Assembly: GCA_019748095.1 (NCBI GenBank)
Contig: JAIEQA010000072.1
Span: forward strand, 1 to 49,576
Reading direction: 5' to 3'
DNA: 49,576 nt
Source: Caulobacteraceae bacterium
GTDB lineage: Bacteria > Pseudomonadota > Alphaproteobacteria > Caulobacterales > Caulobacteraceae
The translations under genes and the position numbers were made by a program. Below, piece after piece: positions 1-7,418 of the stretch (its first letter is position 1; the number at the start of each line of letters is the position of its first letter). The notes under the pieces were generated by a model that searched no databases, was not told the DNA's origin, and saw only the letters and a program-made list of their open reading frames with translations.

Positions 1-758
1 ACGATGGCCAGGGCTGCGCCGTCGCACATGGGCGGGGCGTGGGCGACGGTGTGGCGGTGGTCGATCACCCGGCCGTCGAGGGCCTCGGCATATTGCGCGC
101 CCAGGGCTCCGAAGGCGGCCGGCATGGCAGCAAGGCTCTCGGCCGTCGTCGAGGCGCGCGCCGGTTCTTCGCCGTCGAGGCCGTTCAGCGGGATGCGTGA
201 TTTGACCAGCGGCGTGCCCTCGGCGGCGGCGGTCCTCTGCTGCGAGGCCAGGGCTGCGGTGTCCATCTCGGCGCGGGTGACGTCGAGGTCTTCCGCCAGC
301 CGGTCCGCCGCCACCACTACCGGGATGTAGCGGGTGCGCGACGGGAAGCTGGCGTCCTCATAGTAGTCCGCCTTGTCCCCCATGAAGGGGACGCGCGACA
401 TCATCTCCACCCCGCCCGCCAGCGCCGTTCGGGCCCCGCCGGTCTCGACCAGCTGTGCCGCCTGGCCGATCGCGGTCAGACCCGAGACGCAGTAGTTGTT
501 CAGGCTGTATGCGAAGGCCTCGTCCGGGAGACCAGCATACAGCTTGGAGACGAGGGCGACGTTCGCGCCCTGGGCCCCGACCTGGCCCACGGCCCCCAGG
601 ATCAGGGCATCGACCCTGCGCGCGGCCCCGGCATTGCGGGCATCCAGGGCATCGATCAGTCCGCCCACCAGCTCATGCGGTTTCAGCGACGCTAGACCCC
701 CGTCGGGGCGGGCCTTGCCGCGCGGCGACCGCACGGCGTCCAGAAGATAGGCAGTCAT
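1..758 (-). CDS. Thiolase (acetyl-CoA acetyltransferase family), C-terminus outside window
   Basis: The gene is read leftwards from an ATG at 758 and leaves the window, so about 252 N-terminal residues are seen out of roughly 390-430 usual for the family. The protein begins MTAYLLDAVRSP, the usual thiolase opening. The nucleophilic cysteine is in NNYCVSGL at about residue 90. The later GGVEMMSRVP stretch is also typical. Thiolases condense or cleave acyl-CoAs; the direction cannot be told from sequence. The gene lies 38 bases downstream of the carotenoid-oxygenase gene on the same strand, so the two probably share a transcript and the thiolase may process a cleavage product. Family assignment is firm; substrate is unknown. 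The His and second Cys of the active site lie outside the window. Confidence 0.9.
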   Translation of the reverse strand, partial: MTAYLLDAVRSPRGKARPDGGLASLKPHELVGGLIDALDARNAGAARRVDALILGAVGQVGAQGANVALVSKLYAGLPDEAFAYSLNNYCVSGLTAIGQAAQLVETGGARTALAGGVEMMSRVPFMGDKADYYEDASFPSRTRYIPVVVAADRLAEDLDVTRAEMDTAALASQQRTAAAEGTPLVKSRIPLNGLDGEEPARASTTAESLAAMPAAFGALGAQYAEALDGRVIDHRHTVAHAPPMCDGAALAI

Positions 759-796
759 GGTCGTCTCCCCGTTTCAGCCGGCGTTCTTTGCGCCGG

Positions 797-2263
797 TCAG
801 GCCGCGATCTGGTCGCCCGGCGCCCAGGTCCCGTGAAATCCTGCCGGCACGCGGACCGGCAGGGGAACGCGGGCGATCGGTCCCTTGTCGAAGGCTTTGG
901 CATCCAGGATCTGGACTTCCGAGGTGCCGTCCGGGGCCGTGGCGAAGACCACGACATAGCCGTCGTCCTCGTCCGTCCCGCCGATGCGCGGGGCGAAGGC
1001 CGGTTCCGATCCGCCCACGCCGTCGGCGAACCGATGGGCCTCGGCCCGTCCCGTGGTCAGGTCGTACTTCAGAAGACCGTTGAACCGCTGCAGTTCCTCG
1101 GGGGCCATCGACACGTGGTAGGACCAGTTCGACTTCCGGCCGGTGTAGTCGAGGTTGATGACCGGGAACTCGCCGATCCGGTCGTCCAGCTGGCGCTTCT
1201 TCACCTCGCCAGTGACCATGTTCATGCGCCACTCGACGGGCACAGCGTTCAGCGCCAGCACATTCACCATCGAGGCATAGGGGCCATAGGCCGGGTTCGG
1301 GGGAAAGCCGTTCGGCTGCATCATGCAGGCGGTCATGACCACCTCGTCGCCATCCTCCCAGGCATTGGCGACGTGATAGATGTAGCAGGTCTCGGTCTCG
1401 AACCATTTGATCTGGTCGCCCCGGCCATTGCGGGGGGCGACGCCGAACCGCGCGGGCTGGTCGGCCACCTTGATCTGCCACATGTGATTGCGCAGTCCGC
1501 CCTCGGTAAAGACCACAGGCAGGTCGTGCAGGATGACGTAGTTTTCCGTCAGCCCCATGTCGTGCGGCAGGCGCGGACCGGGCAGGTCGACGCGCTGGAA
1601 ATTGGTCAGGACATTGTCCCGCGACACAATTCCCCAGGTCATCCACGGCTTGGTCAGGGAATAGTCGAAGAAGCAAAACTCGCCGGTCTTCGGGTCCACC
1701 TTGCCGTGCGCCGAGACGTGGCGGGGTAGGGCACCGCCGAAATCCTCATTGCCGATCGTTTCCAGCGTCCTCGCATCGACCCGGACCGGCTTGCCCGAGA
1801 TGTACCAGAGCGCCATCAGCGAGCCGTTGTGGAAGACGAGGTCGGTGTTGGCAGTGTCCTTGTAGACGAGGTCGCCCCGCGTCGAATCCGGACGCGCCGC
1901 CGCCGATGGCATCAGCACGCCACCGGCCCCGATCGCCTTGCCAGCCTTTTCTGTGCGGTAGTCGTCGGTGGCGACGTAGCGGTTGCGGTATTCGGCTCGA
2001 CCGTTCTCGAAATAGACCGCGTGAACCATGCCGTCGCCGTCGAACCAGTGGTGCATGCCCTCAGGCGCGTGTTGCGGATTGGGCCCATTGCGCACGAAGG
2101 CCCCGTGAAGGTCTTTCGGAATCTCGCCGATCACCGGCAGGTCCAGCGCCGTGGTCTCGACGGCCACAGGCTCATACAGGCCCTGAAGATAGGGGTTCAG
2201 GGTGTTCAGGCCGGTCAGGGGGCCGGTCGAGATCCGGCGAGCGATAGCGGCGTCATCGGCCAT
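797..2263 (-). CDS. Carotenoid oxygenase (RPE65/CCD) family non-heme iron dioxygenase
   Basis: A 488-residue protein, the normal length for this family, which cleaves C=C bonds of carotenoids, apocarotenoids or stilbenes using O2 and a four-histidine Fe(II). All four ligands are visible: H186 (SAHGKVDP), H234 (LPHDMGLT), H297 (YIYHVANAW) and H477 (GFHGTW). FVRNGPNPQ near residue 57 and HHWFDGDGM near 71 are also family signatures. Where I would expect a Lys-Glu pair in lignostilbene dioxygenases, this protein has Trp-Tyr (LMALWYIS). I therefore favour a carotenoid or apocarotenoid-like substrate over a lignin stilbene, but this is weak. No signal peptide is seen, so it is probably cytoplasmic. 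It is divergent from a TonB-dependent receptor at 2545 and followed by a thiolase. Confidence 0.92.
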   Translation of the reverse strand: MADDAAIARRISTGPLTGLNTLNPYLQGLYEPVAVETTALDLPVIGEIPKDLHGAFVRNGPNPQHAPEGMHHWFDGDGMVHAVYFENGRAEYRNRYVATDDYRTEKAGKAIGAGGVLMPSAAARPDSTRGDLVYKDTANTDLVFHNGSLMALWYISGKPVRVDARTLETIGNEDFGGALPRHVSAHGKVDPKTGEFCFFDYSLTKPWMTWGIVSRDNVLTNFQRVDLPGPRLPHDMGLTENYVILHDLPVVFTEGGLRNHMWQIKVADQPARFGVAPRNGRGDQIKWFETETCYIYHVANAWEDGDEVVMTACMMQPNGFPPNPAYGPYASMVNVLALNAVPVEWRMNMVTGEVKKRQLDDRIGEFPVINLDYTGRKSNWSYHVSMAPEELQRFNGLLKYDLTTGRAEAHRFADGVGGSEPAFAPRIGGTDEDDGYVVVFATAPDGTSEVQILDAKAFDKGPIARVPLPVRVPAGFHGTWAPGDQIAA

Positions 2264-2544
2264 GGGGCGGTCTCCTCGATCAGTGTCGACAGACTAGGCG
2301 GTCAGGTATCTTAACGCAAGTCATTCAGGGGAGGCCAGTGACCGTCTGAAGCCATCGGTTCGAGCGGCACGAACCGGGCCTTGCGCCCGTGGCGGGCACG
2401 ACACGGCGTTTCGGTGATCGATCATCACAAACGACCACCGGTCGCCCCTTGCGTAAAAAGACTTGCAAAACTGGTCTGTTGGCGCAAGCGTCAGGGGAGA
2501 GCTTCCGGACAACAGGAAGCCAACCTTGGGAATGGGACCGCCAA
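2264..2544. promoter_or_regulatory. Divergent promoter region with palindrome and direct repeat
   Basis: This 281-base gap holds the promoters of the dioxygenase (leftward) and the TonB-dependent receptor (rightward). The palindrome GTGATCGATCATCAC lies at 2414-2428 near its middle. A gapped direct repeat, CGCAAG followed by TCAGGGGAG, occurs at 2315-2333 and again at 2483-2499. Each copy lies roughly 45-70 bases from the start codon of one of the two genes. These are candidate operators, possibly for the HxlR-type regulator at 4753-5709. No binding is demonstrated, and I could not assign -35 and -10 boxes with confidence. Confidence 0.45.
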
Positions 2545-4746
2545 ATGAAGACGATCATTGGGAAAACCGCGTCCGTCGCCGCGCTGGTTCTGGCCGCAGG
2601 GCTGGGCACTCCGGCGTTCGCGCAGGACGTTCCGCAGCAGGAATCGGCTGCGCTCGACGACATCATTGTGACCGCACAGCGCCGCGAGCAGTCGCTCCAG
2701 GACGTGCCGATCGCCATCACGGCCTTCAATGCCGAAACGCTTGAGCGGACGGCAGCCACCGGCATTCAGGACATCGCGGCCAAGGCCCCCGGTGTCACCC
2801 TGACCCAGTTCAATATCGGGGAGCCCCAACTGTACATTCGCGGCGTCGGCACCACGAGCGATTCGGCCGCCAGCGATCCGTCCATCGGCATTTCGATCGA
2901 CGAAGTGTCCATCGGCCGGGCCGGGGCCAGCTCACTGGCGTTCCTCGACATCGAACGGGTCGAGATCCTGCGCGGACCCCAGGGTACCCTGTATGGTCGC
3001 AACGCCTCGGGCGGGGCCCTGAACGTCTATACGCGCCGGCCCGCGATGGAGGACACCACCATGGCCCTTCTGCGCGCCGGCAGCTTTGGCGAATATGGTG
3101 CCGAGGTCGTGCTGAACCGGCAGATGGGTCAGGACAGCGCGGCGCGGCTGGCCGTTCGGGTCAACAGCAATGACGGCTATGCCGAGAACGTGCCGACCGG
3201 TCGTGCGCTCGCAGGCGGGGCGCAGTACGGGGCCCGCCTGTCCCTGCTGAACCAGTCCGGCCCGTGGACTGTGCTGGGGTCGATCGATGTCTCACGGGAC
3301 CGCATGGACGGCCATGCGCGCATTCCGGTGACAGCGTCCGCAACGGCCCCCGCCTTCGTCACCCTGATCAACGGTCTCCGTGCCGGGCTCGACCGCCGCC
3401 AGAGCTACTCGTCGGCGGACAACTACCAGAACCGGGACAACTGGGGCGCAACCGTCAGGGCTGAGTACGAGGCGGAGTCCTTTGATGTCGTCTCCCTGAC
3501 CTCCTACCGTGACAACAGCTATCGCTGGCGGGACAACCTCGGCGGTCTGCCGTTCCCCAACTTTCCGCTGGAGGTCGATGACCAGGCGACCGAGGACGCC
3601 AACCAGTTCAGTCAGGAGTTCCGCCTGGTGTCGAAGCCGGACTCATCGATCAACTGGGTCGCTGGCGTGTTCTACTTCAGCGAGGATGTCGACCGCGCGG
3701 AACGGTTCATCGTCCGCACCGGCCTGCCGATCGCGCCGCCGTCTTTCGGCGGGGATACCACCTTCCTCCAGACGGCTTCGAACACCAGCTATGCCGCCTT
3801 CGGTCAGGCGACCGTGCCGTTCGGCGACATCTGGGAACTGACTGTCGGTGCCCGCTGGACCCATGATGAGCGGGAGGTCACCCAGATTGCGCGCGACAAT
3901 GACAATGGCCTGAACCCACCGGCGGGCATCCCGCTGGGACCGACCGGCACGGGCTACAGCACCACCGGCAGCGCCGAGTTCGAGGAACCGACGTGGAAGA
4001 TTGCCCTGTCGGTCGAGCCGTTTAAGGATATCCGCCTGTATGCCTCCTATGACCGCGGCTACAAGGCAGGGTCCTTCCCCTCGACCGCCCAGACGGCCGT
4101 TCAGGCCCGCACGCCGTTGCGGTCCGAAATCCTCGACAACTATGAAGTCGGGCTGAAGTCCACGCTGCTGGACGGGCGGCTGCGGTTCAACGGTGCCCTG
4201 TTCCGGCTCGAGTACGACGACCTGCAGGTCTATGAGCTGCTGGGTCTGACGCTGGTCACGTCCAACGCCCAGGCCGAGGTCGACGGCTACGAGCTGGAGG
4301 GGGCCTTCGCATTCAGCAACAGCATCACCCTGGGCGGATCCTACACCCACCTAGACGCTCGCTATACATCGAACGCCCAGTCGGGCGCGCTGATCCTGCC
4401 CTACAACAATCTGACGCTGCCGCGGTCGCCCGACAGCCAGTACACCCTCTATGCCGATGGTGAGTGGGATGCCTTCGGAGGGCAACTGGCAGCGCGGGTT
4501 GACTATCAGTGGACGGACGACTTCTTCTTCGATCCGTCCAACAACCCCGAAGTCCTCTCACCGGCGCATGGTCTGGTCAGTGCCTATGCCTCGTGGGAAG
4601 CCGTCAACGGGGTGAAGATCGCGGTCTATGGCAAGAACCTGGGCGACGAGGAATACCAGACCCACATCATCAAGAATGTGGGTGTGGGCTTCAGCGTCTT
4701 CGGGGCTCCGCGGTCCTGGGGCATCGCGATCAGCCGCAGCTTCTGA
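2545..4746 (+). CDS. TonB-dependent receptor, outer membrane
   Basis: The frame is open from 2389, but the ATG at 2545 starts a clean signal peptide (MKTIIGKTASVAALVLAAG, ending at AFAQ), giving 733 residues. A TonB-box-like segment DDIIVTAQRREQ follows the signal peptide. Next comes a plug domain with LYIRGVGT and VEILRGPQGTLYGRNASGG, then a beta-barrel ending in phenylalanine (GIAISRSF), as outer-membrane porins do. Such receptors import ligands using energy from TonB-ExbBD. The divergent carotenoid-oxygenase-family gene suggests a hydrophobic plant- or microbe-derived ligand rather than iron, but that is inference. The gene converges on the HxlR-type regulator with 6 bases between stop codons. 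Confidence 0.93.
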   Translation: MKTIIGKTASVAALVLAAGLGTPAFAQDVPQQESAALDDIIVTAQRREQSLQDVPIAITAFNAETLERTAATGIQDIAAKAPGVTLTQFNIGEPQLYIRGVGTTSDSAASDPSIGISIDEVSIGRAGASSLAFLDIERVEILRGPQGTLYGRNASGGALNVYTRRPAMEDTTMALLRAGSFGEYGAEVVLNRQMGQDSAARLAVRVNSNDGYAENVPTGRALAGGAQYGARLSLLNQSGPWTVLGSIDVSRDRMDGHARIPVTASATAPAFVTLINGLRAGLDRRQSYSSADNYQNRDNWGATVRAEYEAESFDVVSLTSYRDNSYRWRDNLGGLPFPNFPLEVDDQATEDANQFSQEFRLVSKPDSSINWVAGVFYFSEDVDRAERFIVRTGLPIAPPSFGGDTTFLQTASNTSYAAFGQATVPFGDIWELTVGARWTHDEREVTQIARDNDNGLNPPAGIPLGPTGTGYSTTGSAEFEEPTWKIALSVEPFKDIRLYASYDRGYKAGSFPSTAQTAVQARTPLRSEILDNYEVGLKSTLLDGRLRFNGALFRLEYDDLQVYELLGLTLVTSNAQAEVDGYELEGAFAFSNSITLGGSYTHLDARYTSNAQSGALILPYNNLTLPRSPDSQYTLYADGEWDAFGGQLAARVDYQWTDDFFFDPSNNPEVLSPAHGLVSAYASWEAVNGVKIAVYGKNLGDEEYQTHIIKNVGVGFSVFGAPRSWGIAISRSF

Positions 4747-4752
4747 TGGAGA

Positions 4753-5709
4753 TCAGGCGGCGCTGGTCGCGACCGGTGCCGCCGCCTCGACCTCCCAGCG
4801 GATCGCGCGCGGGTCCACGCGGCGGCCGGTGGTCCGGTCACAGACGACAGCCGAGATCGGTCGGCCGGTGGTGGTGTCGATCAGACGGAGCGGCGCGCCG
4901 TCCGGGCAGAGCCAGCGCTCCGACCAGCCGTGCATCGTCATGATGATCGGATACAGGTCGCGTCCGGCCTCGGTCAGACGGTATTCGAACCGGGGCGGAG
5001 CGGTCTGGTAAAGCCGTTTCTCCAGCACGCCATGCAGGACCAGCGTCTTCAGGCGGTCGGCCAGAATATTGGTGGCGACCCCCAAAGCCTCGTGGATCTC
5101 ATCGAACCGGCGCAGGCGGAAATAGGCGGCGGCCAGCACGGCCCAGCTCCAGTAGTCGCCCATGATGTCGGTCGACCGGTCGATGATGGCCCGGTCCGTC
5201 TCGATCGGGGCCGTCCGGCGCCGGCGCGAGGTCGGCGGGGCGATCGGGATCAGACCCTCGCCCGCTTCCCACCGGACCCGGGACGCGTCGACGGGCTGCC
5301 CGCCCTCATGATCGAACACGGTCGGTTCGACCCGGGCTCCGGTCTCACGGTCGAAGAAGGCGAGGGCATAGCGTTCCTGCAGCGGCGAGCGGGCCCATTT
5401 CCGTTCCCACTGGCCCTGCATGACGGCGGTGCCGAACATGTCGAGCCCCATCTCGGTCAGCCGGTACTCGAGGCGGGTCGTGGACCCCGCGGCCTCCCGG
5501 TGTTCCAGCAGGCCGGCGGTCACCAGCCGGTTCAGCCGGTCCGTCAGCACGCTGCGGGGCATGCCGAGGCGTTCGCGCCAGACCGAGAACCGGCGCGCCC
5601 CATAGAAGGCCTCGCGCAGGATCAACTGGGTCCAGGCGTCGCCGGTGACCGCGAAGGCGCGGGCGACCGGATTGCCCATGATGAGGTCGCGGGTGGTTGG
5701 AAGCGTCAC
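4753..5709 (-). CDS. Tandem-duplicated HxlR-type transcriptional regulator
   Basis: HxlR regulators are normally about 110-150 residues with one winged helix and act as dimers. This 318-residue protein carries two copies. Copy one spans about residues 8-150, with a winged helix including SVLTDRLNRLVTAGLLEHR and a tail DRETGARVEP...VDASRVRWE. Copy two spans about 172-308, with NILADRLKTLVLHGVLEKR and a matching tail DTTTGRPISA...VDPRAIRWE. Both the DNA-binding domain and the small C-terminal module are thus duplicated, suggesting a covalent pseudo-dimer. No sensing cysteine stands out: the only two (C268 and C290) lie near the C-terminus. It may regulate the adjacent receptor/dioxygenase locus. 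Family call is firm; target is inferred from position. Confidence 0.88.
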   Translation of the reverse strand: MTLPTTRDLIMGNPVARAFAVTGDAWTQLILREAFYGARRFSVWRERLGMPRSVLTDRLNRLVTAGLLEHREAAGSTTRLEYRLTEMGLDMFGTAVMQGQWERKWARSPLQERYALAFFDRETGARVEPTVFDHEGGQPVDASRVRWEAGEGLIPIAPPTSRRRRTAPIETDRAIIDRSTDIMGDYWSWAVLAAAYFRLRRFDEIHEALGVATNILADRLKTLVLHGVLEKRLYQTAPPRFEYRLTEAGRDLYPIIMTMHGWSERWLCPDGAPLRLIDTTTGRPISAVVCDRTTGRRVDPRAIRWEVEAAAPVATSAA

Positions 5710-5778
5710 GCGGAGTCGTCTTTGTCCTCGGTCGCCCGGCGGCGGGCCGCCTGAGCCTAGAGCATTGTGCGGTCCGGG

Positions 5779-6738
5779 TCAGGCCAGTTCCGGGCCGCCC
5801 GTCGGATCCCGGGGATCAAGGGCGAGCCCGGCCGCCTGCCGCGCCTTCAGGACCCGAAGCCATCCGTGCATGGCCTCGCAGTCCAGCCCATGCATCATCA
5901 GTCTGTAGCCGGCCTGGAGCGTCGACAGGGCCACCATGGGGTGGCCGTTCTTGACGAAATGCATGTGGTAGTCGGTCCCGAGGATCCGGCCGATGTAGAT
6001 GCCGACGATCTCGTCCAGTTGCAGCGAATGGCTGGCCCGCATGAAGTCGGCGCGGGGGAGCAGCAGGGCGTAGAGCGGTGTGTAGAATTCCACCGCCGTC
6101 TGGATATCAATCCGGTTCAGCGGTCCGGAAGGGAAGACCTCGAAGTCTGGTTCCAGATCCGAGATCATCGAGAAATCCACCCTGTCCGGCGGGGTGATCT
6201 CCTTTCCGGCGGCGCGCAGGGCGATGTTCAGTTCGATGATGAAGTTGAAGATGTTCAGGTCATGCTGGAGGAAGACATTGTCTTCCAGCGCCTTGAGCGT
6301 CAGGGGCTTGAGCGGCACGGTCTTCACCGCCTCGGGGTCCACGCCGGCGTTGGCTTTAAGGAAGGCCAGCAACTCTGTTCCGACGTGGAAGTGACGCAGG
6401 ATCAGTGTGTTGCATTCCGGCGAACCGAAGGTTCGAAGACCCCGGTGAATCGATTTGTGCAGCAGGCCGTTCAGGTTGGGATACCGCGGGGAGATCGCCC
6501 GAAGTACCTTCACCATTCCGAAGAACAGGAAGACCAGCGGGCGACTGACCGGAAACAGCCATCGCCGCGACCATGATCGCGCGCCCAGCAGGAGCGCACG
6601 CTTGGCCTGGGGGTCAATCGGCAGGGAGTGGTCGAGGTAGAGCGCCAGCCATGGGTCCGGGTCTGCGGGATCATGGTGCCGCCAGTCGAAGGGATCATCC
6701 TTCCATTGCGTCGTTTCGCCGCCGTCCGACAGGCTCAC
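5779..6738 (-). CDS. Unrecognised protein, third gene of the KAS III/di-metal oxidase operon
   Basis: A 319-residue protein read from a GTG at 6738, which overlaps the stop of the upstream oxidase gene by four bases (GTGA). That overlap indicates translational coupling. I do not recognise the family. One hydrophobic stretch at about residues 60-80 (WLFPVSRPLVFLFFGMVKVL) could be an amphipathic or membrane-associated helix. The rest looks largely helical. Conserved-looking His/Glu/Asp clusters include RHFHVGTELLAF (about 115-126), YHMHFVKNGHP (about 256-266) and MMHGLDCEAMHGWL (about 279-292). These might bind metal or substrate, but no established motif is claimed. Context suggests a role with the synthase and oxidase in making or tailoring an acyl-derived compound. 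Confidence 0.82.
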   Translation of the reverse strand: MSLSDGGETTQWKDDPFDWRHHDPADPDPWLALYLDHSLPIDPQAKRALLLGARSWSRRWLFPVSRPLVFLFFGMVKVLRAISPRYPNLNGLLHKSIHRGLRTFGSPECNTLILRHFHVGTELLAFLKANAGVDPEAVKTVPLKPLTLKALEDNVFLQHDLNIFNFIIELNIALRAAGKEITPPDRVDFSMISDLEPDFEVFPSGPLNRIDIQTAVEFYTPLYALLLPRADFMRASHSLQLDEIVGIYIGRILGTDYHMHFVKNGHPMVALSTLQAGYRLMMHGLDCEAMHGWLRVLKARQAAGLALDPRDPTGGPELA

Positions 6739-7418
6739 ACCGGGATCTCCTCGATCTGCATCGCATACAGACGCGCCGTCACCTTCGCGGTCATCACGAT
6801 ACGTTCGGCCACCGCCGCGTCCGGCAGCACCATCCGCAGCATCGCCTCGAACTCCTGCATATGGCTGGCGTCGTTCTCTCCATGATACAGCAGGAACCGC
6901 ACCGCCTCGTCGGGGAGGGCCAGCCGTTCCTGTACTCGCCGACCCCAGGGCGCGGCCTTGATGGACCCGAGGCCCTCGATAATGAACATGGCACCCAGCA
7001 GGCCGAACGGCTCGGGCCTGGACGCCTCATGGAACATCCACGCCGAGAGCGCCTCTGACCCGACGTTCCTGGATGCGTCCCGGATCACCTCGAGCGCGCC
7101 GCCCGCGCAGACGAAGTCGGCCTCCAGCAGCCGGAAGTCCCGATGCTCGGTCACCGCGTGACGCATCAGGGTGGATCGGAGTTCCAGATGCGCCTCACCG
7201 ACGTTCGATGCCGCGCGGGACATCCACAGAGCCCCGTCCTTCACCTGCTGACGAAGATTGATCAGGAAGGCGTGATAGTCCGCGAGGACGAAACGGCCCC
7301 GTGTCAGTTTGCGGATCAGCGGTGTCGCTTCCAGTCGCTGTTCAAAGTCAGAGAAGACGACCGCGAGTTTCCGCAAGGTGTCGGAGACCTGGTCGTCCAT
7401 GCGCGCGCCGTCAGCCAT
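6735..7418 (-). CDS. Heme-oxygenase-fold di-metal oxidase (iron-containing redox enzyme family)
   Basis: A 227-residue all-helical protein. I chose the ATG at 7418 because it forms an ATGA overlap with the stop of the upstream synthase gene; an in-frame start at 7433 is also open. The hallmark is YHGENDASHMQEF, with H179, D183 and H186 spaced as H-x3-D-x2-H. An upstream glutamate E148 (FIIEGLG) and the RHAVTEHRDF cluster (H87, E91, H92) complete the likely metal site. This is the ligand pattern of heme-oxygenase-like diiron oxidases such as SznF, CADD and UndA. These enzymes use O2 for N-oxygenation, C-C cleavage or fatty-acid decarboxylation. The reaction here is unknown. The synthase partner suggests an acyl substrate. 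Confidence 0.85.
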   Translation of the reverse strand: MADGARMDDQVSDTLRKLAVVFSDFEQRLEATPLIRKLTRGRFVLADYHAFLINLRQQVKDGALWMSRAASNVGEAHLELRSTLMRHAVTEHRDFRLLEADFVCAGGALEVIRDASRNVGSEALSAWMFHEASRPEPFGLLGAMFIIEGLGSIKAAPWGRRVQERLALPDEAVRFLLYHGENDASHMQEFEAMLRMVLPDAAVAERIVMTAKVTARLYAMQIEEIPV

